Shown piece by piece: positions 34,686-46,236 of a stretch of DNA of 64,000 nucleotides. Source of the DNA: Myotis daubentonii (lineage: Eukaryota > Chordata > Mammalia > Chiroptera > Vespertilionidae); the NCBI RefSeq assembly GCF_963259705.1, contig NC_081849.1, positions 58,810,093 to 58,874,092 on the forward strand, read 5' to 3'. The number at the start of each line of letters is the position of its first letter. Position 1 is the stretch's first letter. The notes under the pieces were generated by a model. It searched no databases and was not told the origin of the DNA. It was given only the letters and a program-made list of their open reading frames with translations. Position numbers and translations under genes: made by a program.

Positions 34686-35261
34686 TTCTATAAATATTTA
34701 TTGAGTGTCTGATATGTGCCAGGTATTATCTAGGTGGCTTTGGGATGTATCAATGAACAAGTCAGACAAAAATTGTGGGTCTCCTAAAGTTTATAGCCCA
34801 TAAAGGGGAGTCAAATAAAATAGACATAATACATAAATCAAGTTTATAAGTTAGTAGGTGCTATGGAGAAAAGGGAAAAGCAAAGCAGATGGGAGGTATA
34901 AGCAGAAGGGGTGGGGATAAAGGGAAAGTCATGATTTTCAAACAAGAGAAGGTGTGAGAAACTGTGAGGAGGAAAAGGATTTAGCCATAAGTTGATCTGA
35001 GGGAAGAGGTTTCTGGGAGCTAGGATGGGAGGTACATGCAATATTTAAGGAACAGCTGGGAGGCCACTGTGTCTAGAACAGTTAGTGAAAGGTGATCAGT
35101 TTGAGGTGAAGTCAGAGAGAAAAAGAAAGGTCTGATCACATGGGGCCTGGGAGGGTCATGACCTTTACTCTGAACACAACGACCAGCTCTGTGGGCTCAG
35201 CAGAGGATAGCCTGATCCAGGATAGTGTAGGACCATGGTGATCTCCTTGAGAAAGGCATTC

Positions 35262-35486
35262 CAGTGGTTCTCAGCCTTCCTAATGCCGCGACCCTTTAAT
35301 ACAGTTCCTCATGTTGTGGTGACCCCCAACTATAAAATTATTTTTGTTGCTACTTCATAACTGTAATTTTGCTACTGTTATGAATCGTAATGTAAATATC
35401 TGATATGCAGGATGTGTCTAGGCGACCCCTGTGAAAGGGTTGTTCGACCCCCAAAGGGGTCTCGACCCACAGGTTGAGAACCGCTG
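35262..35486 (-). mobile_element. SPIN-type hAT, internally deleted copy
   Basis: Ends are CAGTGGTTCTCAGCCTTCCT and, opposite strand, CAGCGGTTCTCAACCTGTGG. Relative to the 2853-3143 copy it keeps 20 bases more of the left consensus (aatgccgcgaccctttaata) but lacks the centre between tgcaggatgt and ctaggcgacc. The flanking 8-mers aggcattc and gatactat do not match each other, so no target duplication is evident. At 225 bp it encodes nothing. Confidence 0.92.
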
Positions 35487-35800
35487 GATACTATGCTGTT
35501 AGCAGTGGAGCAGAAGCAGAGATGTTAGTGATCAAAATTTTTAAAAAATCAGATAACAGTGTTTTGAAGGTAGAGCCAAAGGATTTCCTGATGCAGTTGA
35601 CATAGAGGGTGTGAGAGGATGAAGTAGGTAAGAGATGCTTCCAGAGTTCTGGGTCAAAGCAGCTGGAAGGAGACAGTTGACCACAGTGAATGTGGATAGC
35701 AACACAGATGAGGTGTGTTTGAGGGGGAAATCAGGAGTTCATTTTTAAACATGGTAACTTCAAGATACCATTTAGACATACACGTAGACATTGCTTGTCA

Positions 35801-35821
35801 GTGTGTGTGTGTGTGTGTGTG
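35801..35821. repeat. (GT)n microsatellite
   Basis: Ten GT units followed by a G-rich run. Confidence 0.95.
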
Positions 35822-36100
35822 CGGGGGGTATATAGATCTAGAGTTCAGGAGAGAGTTCCAAAGGGAGATAAATATTTTAGAATTGAAAACACATAGTGGC
35901 ATTATGAAGTGATTTGATGAGTTCACCAAGGGAGTCACTATAAATAGTGAAAAGGACCAAAGACTAAACCCCAGGAACTCCAGAATTAAGAGATCAAGGA
36001 AGAGAAAAGGAACGAGTACATGACAGCAAGAAGCAGCAGCCAGTCCTGCAGGTGGAAACCTGAGTGTATTGTCCTCCAAACCAAGTGAAGAATGTGTATC

Positions 36101-36810
36101 AAGAGGTGCCCAGTTGCTAAAACATATCTTACCATCAGTGCAAGTGTGATGTGACTGAATCTTACTAGACCTCTATTTTTTAAAAATTCTATTTTTATAC
36201 TGGGGAAGCAAGATCTTTTTTTTTTTTCATTAATCATGCCAAATTCTTGGGGTTTTCTTGCTCAAGTTTCAGAGAAAGAACGGGGTTAGGTGTTAATGGT
36301 CTTTCTATGGTGATTCTGTATTTATTTGAGCCATTATTTACAGTAGGTGATGGTGCAATGTCTCAGTAAGATGCACATTACATGTACATGACCAGACTAA
36401 ATTGAAATTATTTTATGTGTAATCATTTGAAGAAAAAGAAATTAAGCTTCTTACCTGTATTATGATCATGCTTGCCATTATTAGCATATTTTATAAATAA
36501 CACTTTTGTGTTACATTTCTCTCCAGCCTGTGCAGGTTAAAAGATTAAGCATTTGGCCTGGAATTATCAGGTAATCCTTTATAATAACTATGATTAAAAA
36601 CTCAAGCAATGACTAATGTATGAAAGTTTATACTCTCCTTATTGAATTTCTCCATATATTTTATTCAAGTATAGTGAGCATTCATATGCCAAAAACATGA
36701 AGGATGAAAATATAGGTAGAAAATATAAACTTTTAGGAAATACAATTTGCTATCTAAGCAAAGGGCTAGATTTTCAGTTAAATTTTTTTTTTCACCCTCA
36801 GACTGGTTTA
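36101..36810. other. AT-rich DNA, no gene recognised
   Basis: No gene or clear repeat boundary was seen. Confidence 0.4.
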
Positions 36811-36824
36811 AAATTAATCTGCAT

Positions 36825-37090
36825 GGCCCTGGCTGGTTTTGCTCAGTGATTAGATCAGTACGCAGACTGAAGGATCACGGGTTCAATTCCAGGTCAAGGG
36901 CAGGTAACTTGTTTGGAGGCTTGATCCCAGAACTGATGGGGTGCATGCAGGAAGCAACCAGTCCATGTGTCTCTCTCACATCGATGTTTCTCTCTCTGTT
37001 TCTCTCTCTCCCCCTCTTTTCTCCTTTTCACTTTCTCTCTAAAGATCAATAGAAAAAATGTCCTCAGGTGAGGACTAAAAATAATAATGA
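36825..37090 (+). mobile_element. Older Ves-family SINE
   Basis: Head ggccctggctggttttgctc, degraded B box (ggttcaattcc), agcaaccagtccatgtgtct block, extended (TCTC)n region and a short A-rich tail with a ctcaggtgaggac segment. Imperfect target duplications aaattaatctgcat (36811-36824) and aaataaacctgcat (37091-37104). Confidence 0.87.
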
Positions 37091-37104
37091 AAATAAACCT
37101 GCAT

Positions 37105-38395
37105 GTATTCTGTATGTCTTTATGTGGGCTTTTGCTTATGATCTGCATTATATTTTTCTTAGTTGCACTTTATGAGTAGCCTTTACGGTACCCACAAATT
37201 ACTGTAACAAAGTAAAACAAAACAAAACAGAAAACTATAGACCTAAGGAACCAGACTGCTGAGAGGAATAGAGCTGAATAAACACCAGCTTCCTTTTCAC
37301 AGTGACTGTTCCAAACTAAGCAGAAGCTGCTCCTTTATTCCTGGGAAGGAAAAATAATGACCCCCCTTTCTTTATTTTTCTGGTGAGCAACTTAACTGCT
37401 ACCTCCATTTGGCCTATTCTCCCACGCCTGTTATTGGAATGTGGCTGTAACTGTAGGTACAGCATTCTTTGCCACATCTATATTTTCTTGACCACAAGGT
37501 ATATTTTGAGCCATATTTACCAACGCTGATATTTAGTTCTTTCTCTGGGGTGTGGTCTCAAAGCAATTGTTCAGAGAGAAACTCGACCCTGAAACTGGAG
37601 GCGCAACCTTTTTTCCAGGCATGTCAGTGTGTGTGCCTGTGTTTGCAGAATTATCATCAAGGGGAGAGAGAAGATCATTCTCCCAGATGGCATTACCTTA
37701 ACAGAAACGGCTCAGCGGCACAGGCTTGGAAACCATTTCGAGTCCAAATGTACTGGCAGCATATTCTTTTCGAGTCGTTGAATTAGTCTTTGAACCTTTT
37801 AGTTTATTATCTTCCAATTTCAACTGGAATTTTTGAAATAGTGGCTACTCCAAAGGAGTCACCCTCCGTATGGTGTGTGTGCACCTTGTGCGTGTTTGTG
37901 CTGTGTGTGCACCAAGTGTGTATTTTGGCCTGGCCCGCGTCAGCAGGACGGCTCCAGGATTGTGGCTGCTTTCATCCTATGTTACACCCTCACAACCTTC
38001 CTATTTTACCATAATTCTGAAACGTAATGCTCCTGCCACTTTCAACTTAGGACTATGTTTATTTGCTTGTGGTCTGTTTTATTGTAAAATTAAAATCTTA
38101 AGAACCCTGTGTTTTTTCCCCAAGATCAGTATGGTTATCTTAAAGACTAAATGACTGTGTTTTAATGGTATGTAAAGGTTCAGTAAAAAAATAGATCATG
38201 GTGATTTTGTTTTAAGAAGAAAATTTTAAAGGTAATACGTACATGCTGCAGATTTCAAAAAAGCTCACTAAGCCAATTAAGAACAAACTTTACTTGTCTG
38301 AACTTATCATTTTATTCTTCACTTTCCATGATGTGTTCAATATAAGCTTCAGAAGAGTATGCTTCAATGCCAGGTAGCCACTGGTAGGGGATTAG
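37105..38395. other. Unrecognised, possibly single-copy sequence
   Basis: No transposon landmarks were seen over 1.3 kb, unusual for this window. Open frames at 37469-37786 (105 codons) and 37790-38154 have no recognised domain, and nothing around them looks like a splice site or promoter. Conserved non-coding DNA is possible. Confidence 0.35.
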
Positions 38396-38410
38396 AGCCA
38401 CAGTTATTTA

Positions 38411-38632
38411 TTTTATTTATTTAAAATATATTTTTATTGATTTCAGAGAGGAAGGGAGAGGAAGAGAGAGATAGAAACATCAATGGTGAGAGAGAATCAT
38501 TCATAGGCTGCCTCCTACTCTCCCCTACCGGGTATTGAGCCTGCGACCCCGGCATGTACCTTGACTGGACTCGAATCATGACCTCCTGGTTCATAGGTCG
38601 ACTGTTCAACCACTGAGCCCACTGACCAGGCA
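38411..38632 (-). mobile_element. Ves SINE
   Basis: Antisense copy with aatatatttttattgatttc, agagaggaagggagaggaag, catcaatggtgagaga, tattgagcctgcgaccccgg and a head caaccactgagcccactgac. Imperfect target duplications agccacagttattta (38396-38410) and agccatggttattta (38633-38647). Confidence 0.92.
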
Positions 38633-38834
38633 AGCCATGGTTATTTAAAAATAGGTTTTCACAGTTCTTGAATGCTCTAGGATTTTTTTTTGTCCACAGC
38701 AACTGATAGAGGACACTAATGCTTATTTCTTTCTCTGCCAATGTAACAATTAGAGAGGTGGTTGCCATTGATTGTATTTCGCAGACTGGAAAATCACAGT
38801 CTCCTCATTTTCTGATAATACCCCTCGTGTTGAT

Positions 38835-39358
38835 AAGAAAAACATCACTAATTTGAAGCCAAACTAGAGAGAGGGAGGAAGGAAAAGAATTCTTTGGCTA
38901 CTGAAAAAGACCAAATGCTTTGGACAATATGGATTACTTCTGTAGAAAATGGGGGAGGGGCTAGCAAAAAAAGGAGGTTTAGTTCATATCTAAGCACTAA
39001 AATGATAAAAAATATTGCTAAGGTGTCTTTAATTTTACTTACTAGTATATAACCCTTTGCAAGTAATGCTATCTTGTAATGTTAGCCAAAAAAAGGGGGG
39101 GAGGTGCATTTTAAGATATTTAAATTGAATAATATTATTTTCAGTTTAACTTTTCAACATTAGTCTGTTTTATTATTTCTAATTACTGGCAATTATTTCA
39201 TTATATTATTGAGTAATATGGGTTTGAATATCCATCATGTTTGATGGGATCAGAATAATATTTCTGATTTTTCTCACATTGGATATTGTATTGCTTTGTA
39301 GTAGCACTTTGTGAGGAAAATGTTTATCCTTATTTTGATAAGTAATGGATTACAAAAT
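38835..39358 (+). repeat. Unrecognised 0.5-kb repeat, copy A
   Basis: This segment aligns by eye with 49875-50429 in the same orientation, including ttgaagccaaactagagag, gaccaaatgctttggaca, ttaagatatttaaatt and a long near-identical 3' part (39245-39320 versus about 50318-50390). Similarity fades at both ends. I do not recognise it as a named transposon and it has no coding frame. Confidence 0.8.
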
Positions 39359-40045
39359 GTAAATAATAAGACCATTGGTGAAATGCTTTCAACGTTTTGC
39401 TTAGTTTTGAAATTTTACTAACTTTTATTTTAACCTATCAAAGAGGTACTCAGTGTATATTTACTATCTACTGTCCATGTGTTCTCGGTGTGCTGAGGGT
39501 AACGGATATGTCAAATACTATCTTCTCTCAAGGAACTTACAGTCTGCCTCAGTATGTGTTGAGAAAGGGAGCATGGGGTACTATTGGCATTTTAGAGAGA
39601 ATGATCCTTCATTGTGTGGACATGCTTAGCACATTGCTGGAGGTTAGGCTTCTCTGGCTGTTGACAAGTGAAAAGACCTTCATGTATTTATCAGATGTCC
39701 CCTAAAGAGGCTGTTAGCAGCACCCCTTTGTCCTGAGAACAGATGGAAGGGCTGAAGTATACTCTACTTGGACAGGAAGCAACGAGAACTCTCTGACCCT
39801 ATAATGGCTTCCTATCAGTTATAGAACTCTGTTGAAATGATGTTAAGGAATGATACATACCATAATCGTTGAGAAAACATAGGGGGAAAAAGGCTGAGAC
39901 AGTTTCCCCTACTTATACCAACTTATATTACAGATTATTCTTGAAGCTCATGCTGGCCCTTCTGCTATGACTATTTTCTCTTTTTCTTCCCTGCTTTTTA
40001 TTCTCCTGGCTCACTCCTACATAATCATCAAAACTACATCGTTAC
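39359..40045. other. Mostly unrecognised; ancient-repeat patch
   Basis: About 39435-39560 (ggtactcagtgtatatttac, tatcttctctcaaggaac, ttacagtctgcctca) resembles the 5' module of the ancient repeat at 34.7 kb. No gene was recognised. Confidence 0.35.
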
Positions 40046-40049
40046 AGTA

Positions 40050-40290
40050 TCCAAGAAGCCTTCATTAACTTTCTCTTTTCTTAGAGTGGGTTGGATGATT
40101 CCTATCTTTGTTCTCACAAATCCTTGGGCATATCTCTGTCATCTTCCAGCATTGTATTGACATCATCTGTTAAGAATCAGGTATAGCTGCTCAGTAGATT
40201 GTATGATTATCGTGGGCAGAAGATGCTATACATCTTTCCCACCTGGTTAAATTCTACCTCTGTAGTACACGTTTAATAAACTTAATTGAT
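40050..40290 (+). mobile_element. L2 LINE 3' end (probable)
   Basis: Tccaagaagccttcattaac, tagcatt-like agcattgtattgacatcatc, gtgggcagaagatgctatac and acgtttaataaactt follow the L2 3' UTR order (gaggccttccctgacc...tagcacttatcac...gggcagggac...ctcaataaat). Confidence 0.45.
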
Positions 40291-40884
40291 CTTGGCAGAA
40301 AGACAATGGAAGCACATAAATTTGTATAGTTTTTCATTGTTTCTTTACATCAAATGAACATTGTGTTCAAAAGTCTCCTTTAATGTTTAACTATGCTCTT
40401 TTTAAGGAAATTCTCATGCCCTGCTGTTGGAAATGTAACTTGGTACAATGCTTTTGGAAAGTCATTTGGCAGTAGGTATCAAGAGATTTACAAGTTCATG
40501 GCATTTGATTCATTAATTCCATTTCTGGGAACCTCTCCTAAGGAAACAATTCTAATTATAGAAAAAGCCTTATGCACCAAAGTCTCCATTTCAGCACTGT
40601 TACTAATAGCAAAATATTGGAAAGTCTTCAACAAGTCTAGGTCATAAAAATGGGACTTTGCTGGTTTTCAACAAACTAATTCTGATGGGCAATTTGAATT
40701 CTATGGGCTATTTGAGTGGGAATATGATGTTTTGTTTTGTTTTTAGATGAAGTGAATTTATTCTGAAATAGAAACATGGAGATGGTTAATCCATAAGAAT
40801 AATATAGATACAAAATGATATGTGTATATTATCTCCTTTTAGTTCACAGATACACACACAAATACATGTACACAGATATGTATA

Positions 40885-41605
40885 TAGTAGCCCCCCTCAT
40901 TCTGAGAGGATATGTTCGAAGATCACCCCCTGTAGATTCCTGAAACCACGGTTAGTACTTAGCCCTATATACACTATGTTTTTTCCTACCCATGCATACT
41001 TATGATAAAGTTAAATTTATAAATTAGGCACAATAACACATTAACAACAATAACTAATACTATAAAAATTATAACACCATACTGTAATAAAAGTTACGTG
41101 ACTGTGGCCTCTCTCTCCCTCCCTTTCGAAATATCTTACTGTACTCACCCTTCTTCTTCTTGAGATGAAGTGAGGTGAATGACACAGACATTGTGACATA
41201 GCATCAGGCTACTGTTGAACTGATGATAGGCAACAAGCATTGTATGGCTTCGCCTTGATATATCTGAATTGCCCAGCATCAGTACACTTATACTTTGGAG
41301 CCATCAGTAAGTAAAATAAGGACTACTTGAAAACAACCACTGTGACACCTAGGCAGTCAATCTGATAACCAGGACGGCTGTTCTGTGACTAAGGTTTAGG
41401 AGCATATACAAGGCTGAAATACTGGACAGAGGGATGGCTCACATCCCAGCCAGGATGGAGCGATTTCATCACGCTACTCAGAACAGCACAGAATGTAAAA
41501 GGTATGAATTGATCATTTCTGGAATTTTCCATTTAACATTTTTGGATTTAACTGTAGGTAATTGAAAGATCAGGAAGCAAAACCACAGATAAAGAGGGAC
41601 TGCTG
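40885..41605 (+). mobile_element. Tigger-class DNA transposon (MER44/Tigger7-like)
   Basis: The ends (t)agtagcccccctcattctga and, opposite strand, cagcagtccctctttatctg lie between TA dinucleotides (40883-40884 and 41606-41607). Interior landmarks: cctgaaaccacggttagtac, tatatacactatgttttttc, aaattaggcacaataacaca, gtactcacccttcttcttct, gcatcaggctactgttgaac. At 721 bp it is a deletion derivative without transposase. Confidence 0.88.
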
Positions 41606-42013
41606 TATACATAAAATATCCAGTAATATATATATTAAGATCTTAACATTGGCAACCTCTGTGTGATAGGAATTGATTTTCATATTTTCTGATTGTTGTT
41701 GCTTTTTCTAATTTTCTACAATACCCATGCACAGGTGTAATCATAAAGGATATTTTTTAAAAACAAGGAATTGAAAACAATTAGTATGTAACAGTTTCCT
41801 TATGGTTAAATTAATTATTACAGGTCTATGTTCTAGGTTATTTCATTACATTTAAGATAGCATTTATGGGAAGTTTTAATAGCATGGTAAAATGTTTCTA
41901 TAATAACATTCAGTGAAAAGAGCAGGGTGAAAATAAATTTTTACATAGTTTGGTCTCATTATGTCTGTGCTCCAAAGGTAAATCTTATAATTATTTTCTT
42001 GTCTTTTTATTTA

Positions 42014-42227
42014 TTTTCTTATATATATTTTTAATTGCTTTCAGAGAGGAAGGGAGAGGGAGAAAGAGAAAAAAACATCAATGATGAGAGAGAATCACTG
42101 ATCAGCTGCCTCTTGTATGCCTCAAACTGGGGATCAAGCCTGCAACTCAGGCATATTCCCTGACAGGGAATCAAACCTTCTGGTTCCTAGGTCAATGCTC
42201 AGTCACTGAGCCATGCGGCCTGGGCAT
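42014..42227 (-). mobile_element. Ves SINE, diverged
   Basis: Antisense copy with tttcagagaggaagggagag, catcaatgatgagaga, tcagctgcctcttgtatgcc, tgggga tcaagcctgca and head gagccatgcggcctgggc. Imperfect target duplications tcttgtctttttattt (about 41998-42013) and tcttatcttttttattt (42228-42244). Confidence 0.88.
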
Positions 42228-42299
42228 CTTATCTTTTTTATTTTTCTATAATGATTGCATAATAGCTTTTATTTGGAGAAAAAAATATAGCCATTAGAA

Positions 42300-44810
42300 G
42301 AACTCTAGTATGTGTTTCAAAAGTTTTAAGATATTTTTTTCAGGCAGTTGGGAAAACTCGTAGCTGCAAATCATGATTGCATTAAAGAAAAAATAACATT
42401 TTTATGATAGGAATGCATGTCAGGAGGGGGTTATATCTTCTGCAAGGATAGGATAAGATTCTACAAATTTCTTGTGGGCAAAAATATTTATAAAATTTTG
42501 TATGGATTCGGCATAAAGGTAGGTTCCTTAATATGCTTTTCATTAAACCATTCATTGAGCAATCAGGTATAGAATATAGACTTGGATCTTGGAGATTCAG
42601 AAGTAAGAAATGTCAGAGGAGATGTCCTTAAAATTGACTGTTGTCTTATCATTTGGCCAAAAGTTGGGAGGAGGTTAAATTCTCTTATGACAGTAATATC
42701 ATATGTGATCAAAAGTCCAAAGCATCTTTACTATGTAAATAATATTTACTAAATTTCCATATGTTCTCTCAGCTCTTTAATTTGGTTCCCTGATTTCTGT
42801 CTCATTCCAGTGTTGAAGTCAGCAGCCAAATTCCACATATGGAAAAATGTTCTTCTGGAAGTAAATTGAATATTTTAAAATTTACTGTCACTTATCTTAA
42901 TATTTAACTCAATAAAACTTCTGTTTCTCAGTGTTTCCCCACACATTTTCATGTGTTTGTTAAATTGTTAGTAATGCTACATAATTCAGTAGAAAACTAA
43001 ATGGGTTCTACCTCCTGGAGATTGGTTTTAGGGGTAATGTAATAAATCATTCTTTGAAGTAATTGAATAAATGTAGTAAGTACCGCTTGCTTTCTTTTTG
43101 GTGTAACCATCTCTATGTACTTCCTTGTGGTAAATTTAGGAGGCTATTCATATTACTACTTATTCCGAGGGCTTCTGAAATATCTTTTTAATGAGAAAAA
43201 ATCTACCAGGCAATAGTCAAAAATTAAGGAATCCAGTAGACTCAGTAAGATTTTTTTAATGGATCTCATTAACATTTTAGTTGTAAGTTAGGAGAGAGTA
43301 CGCTGTGCCCAACTTCCCAGCTACTTTAGGAATAGTATGATTATGGTTATTTTTAAACCCAGAAGAAGCTATTTTGGTGTCTTATTAGTTCAACATTCTA
43401 GATCTATTCTCCATGTGATATTGACTTAAAATTTAAAAAGCAGATGTAGGTCAAAGGAGAATCTGAAAACACTTTCAGTGTTTTATCCTGGGGCTTTGAC
43501 AACTTTAAAGCAATGGCAAGATGGTGAGGTTTCTTTATATCTAACCTGCATCCCCCTGTATAGGTTGTAGTCATCTATTCTAACTTTTCTTTATTAGAAG
43601 TGAAAATAAATATATAAATGTTATGCTTTCCCTTCATTTCAGCAGAGTGTTTTATCCCTGATACACAGACAGAAACAACATCACGGGAAAGACAGACCTG
43701 GGAAGGACACACACACTGTTAACAGGCTTTTCTTCTGGGAGGGAGGTGGGAGAAAGGAGTGAGAAAGAGAAATTCTGACCTTCTCCTTTGGGCTGTCAAA
43801 ATGTTTTCCTTATGGACCTACTGTTACTTTTATAATGTAAAACCAAAAGGCAAAAATTTCATTTATTTACATACAGATGTGACATTTATAATAGGCTTGT
43901 GGCATATTATGAGTTTAGTAAATACTTAATTATGTTTCAGCATTTACCTATGTTTACTTTTATCTTTAAAAGTGTGACTACCACCTGCTAAATTTGAAAG
44001 AATCTAGCATTACCAAAACTTTAACAGTATGTGAGACCAGGGATAAATAGGCACATGCATTGTAAAAGCTATTTTAAGAATATTCTTATATTTGTTCAAC
44101 TTTGGCCTCCAAATACAGAAAGCATTTCTTTTCAGAATAAACCAAAATTATTGGATCTAGTATTTGCCATGTAAAACTTTATATAATCAGTACTCTTTTC
44201 TGACCCAGTCATTACTTTTTATTCTTTTTATATTTTACACATTTCATTTTCAGAATTCTCTGAAAACAAACTCATTTTCCTACTACTAAAAATAAACATA
44301 CAATTTATTCCTAAGTGTCGTGCATTTCCAATTATTGGTGTTTCTTCATAGACCATGATAATTAATGGGGAGCTGGAAAGATGCAAAGGGTAAAAGGTGA
44401 TATGAATGACATTCTGAGAACTTTGTTCTGCCAATATCATCTAAAAGCTAGACCTCAGGGTTCATTTCAAGACTGAATTTCAGAACTATTCCCCTAAATC
44501 TTACACCATACTGTGCAATGGAAACTGCACTTGAGCCCTGCCTAACACACTAATACTTGGTTCTGATAATACCAAGAACATATATAGATTTAGTCCCTCT
44601 TTAAGCAAATTCTTTTTTCTCATAACCAGTGTAACTTTTATATTAGACATGTGGGATTGCAGAGTGCCATAGAAAACCAACTTGAATCTCTTTCCTCTCT
44701 GACCATTCAGACTAGTCCTGGAGGAGAAGTCTGACCCAACTCTGGAAATGAACTGTAGTTCCCATGAAGTCCTCAAGGTATTTTAACCTTTGAGTGTTTC
44801 AGTTCAGTCA

Positions 44811-44811
<1 letters not shown>
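42300..44811. other. AT-rich DNA, no gene recognised
   Basis: No gene or confidently named repeat was seen over 2.5 kb. Minus frames at 44228-44776 are short and featureless. Confidence 0.4.

Positions 44812-44814
<3 letters not shown>

Positions 44815-44870
<56 letters not shown>
44815..44870. repeat. (TA)n microsatellite
   Basis: About 28 TA units. It sits exactly where sister Helitrons have TATATAATAAAAGGC, so it seems to have expanded from the Helitron 5' terminus. Confidence 0.95.
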
Positions 44871-44874
<4 letters not shown>

Positions 44875-44913
44875 GCCAAGTGACCAACTGTCCATCCGAC
44901 CATTCGACTAGCC

Positions 44914-45127
44914 CAGCCGTGGGCAAACTACGGCCCGTGAGCCGGATCCGGCCTGTTTGAAATGAATAAAACTATTGAAAAAAAAGACCGTACCCTTTTA
45001 TGTAATGATGTTTACTTTGAATTTATATTAGTTCACACAAACACTCCATCCATGCTTTTGTTCCGGCCCTCTGGTCCAGTTTAAGAACCCATTGTGGCCC
45101 TCGAGTCATAAAGTTTGCCCACCCCTG
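44914..45127 (-). mobile_element. Non-autonomous hAT nested in Helitron
   Basis: Ends CAGCCGTGGGCAAACTACGG and, opposite strand, CAGGGGTGGGCAAACTTTAT. Perfect 8-bp duplication GACTAGCC at 44906-44913 and 45128-45135. It is the same family as 46019-46236, in the opposite orientation, with strong similarity along the whole length (tgtttgaaatgaataaaact, ccgtacccttttatgtaatg, catccatgcttttgttccgg). No coding capacity. Confidence 0.95.
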
Positions 45128-45369
45128 GACTAGCCAGTACATATGACACACACTGGCAATTTAAAAATAAATGTTGACTCGGGCATGCGCGATACATATA
45201 AGCTCTCACTGGCGCCAATTGTACGCCTGTGTTTTGATATGTCATTGTCGATCATGAATTTGGTTGACACTTCTGTTATAGAGAAAGGGCAAATAGCGAT
45301 ATTAAAATATTTCTTCTAATTAATTTCCTTTCAGTGTGCATGAATCTGTGCACCAGGCCACTAATTATC

Positions 45370-46010
45370 AATCTAAGAAATAAACTTTATTCAAAGTAGA
45401 AATTTCTGTCCTTGTGAGCAGATTCTAACACAGTCCTGGGTCAGTCTTGTCATTTCCCTTTTTCCCTGGCCCAAATCTGGGCTGCACAATACACCTGCAC
45501 CTTAGACCTGCTCATCAAGTACACCGTCTCTTCCCAAGTGGATTCCATTACCTCTCAGCCTTGGCTTTCACCCTCTAGAGTTCTCAGGCTTGAGTCAGAA
45601 ACTAATTCATCCCGTCTCCAAAACTTCAGAAAACATACCAAGCTTCCTACGTGTGTTCTCTGAAGTCCTTCTCATTAATCTTAAGGCAGGGGACAAACAA
45701 GCCTTCAGTCACTAAGGAGGAGGGTGTGGGGTGTGAAATACAGTGACACACTCCCTCAAGAAATTCTCCATGGCTTATCTCTATCTCCTTGGTCAGTTTT
45801 CCTGCAGCTCTTTTATACCTTTGAGTGTTGAAGAGCCAAGGGTCCCCACATGGGTTTTCAGTTTACTCCTACATGGGTGGTATAGAATATGGGAGTAGTT
45901 GACACCTATTTTTCTGGAACTTCAGCCAAAATAGAAACAACTACTTATGAACAGCTTTGGGAATATAACTTTTATGTAGTCTATGAGATACTTTTCATTC
46001 AGATATCACA
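45370..46010. other. Unrecognised non-coding stretch
   Basis: No gene or named repeat was recognised; less AT-rich than its surroundings. Confidence 0.35.
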
Positions 46011-46018
46011 TTCTAAGG

Positions 46019-46236
46019 CAGGGGTGGGCAAACTTTTTGACTCGAGGGCCACAATGGGTTCTTAAACTGGACCGGAGGGCCGGAACAAAAGCATGGATGG
46101 AGTGTTTGTGTGAACTAATATAAATTCAAAGTAAACATCATTACATAAAAGGGTACGGTCTTTTTTTTTTTTTTTTAGTTTTATTCATTTCAAACGGGCC
46201 GGATCTGGCCCGTGGGCCGTAGTTTGCCCACGGCTG
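46019..46236 (+). mobile_element. Non-autonomous hAT with perfect TSD
   Basis: Ends CAGGGGTGGGCAAACTTTTT and, opposite strand, CAGCCGTGGGCAAACTACGG. Perfect 8-bp duplication TTCTAAGG at 46011-46018 and 46237-46244. It has a T17-like run near 46161-46177 where the nested copy reads a shorter tract. 218 bp, non-coding. Its good terminal repeats suggest a recent insertion. Confidence 0.95.

Larger units (their letters stand above)
34690..36100 (+). mobile_element. Long ancient mammalian repeat, interrupted by SPIN
   Basis: This is the fullest copy of the family seen at 10.3, 26.9-28.5 and 60.1 kb: tttattgagtgtctgatatg, tgccaggtattatctag, gtatcaatgaacaagtcaga, taggtgctatggagaaaagg, gaaaggtctgatcacatggg, gggagggtcatgacctttac, then after SPIN ttttgaaggtagagccaaag, ggatttcctgatgcagttga, gcagctggaaggagacagtt, cccaggaactccagaattaa. 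LINE or LTR origin not decided. No coding frame survives. Confidence 0.6.
40400..42290 (+). mobile_element. Old L1M/HAL1-type LINE pieces, interrupted
   Basis: Left piece (to about 40660): ccctgctgttggaaatgtaa, cttggtacaatgcttttgga, gcatttgattcattaattcc, ctcctaaggaaacaattcta, agcaaaatattggaaagtct. After the Tigger: cctctgtgtgataggaattg, ttttctaattttctacaata. Then a segment with cagtgaaaagagcagggtga and, after a SINE, aatagcttttatttggagaa. These are ORF2-end and 3' UTR modules, possibly from more than one copy. Confidence 0.55.
44812..45364 (+). mobile_element. HeliBat-type Helitron carrying a nested hAT
   Basis: The 3' end is intact: hairpin gtgcatgaatctgtgcac, then caggccaCTAA before T (45365). 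The 5' end is recognised by ataaaaggccaagtgaccaa directly after an expanded (TA)n tract; the TC start is probably at 44812-44813 (ttcatatata). The Helitron body is split by a hAT (44914-45127). The middle contains ggcgccaattgtacgcctg and gacacttctgttatagagaa. It lacks the CCACCAGGGGG block. Confidence 0.83.
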
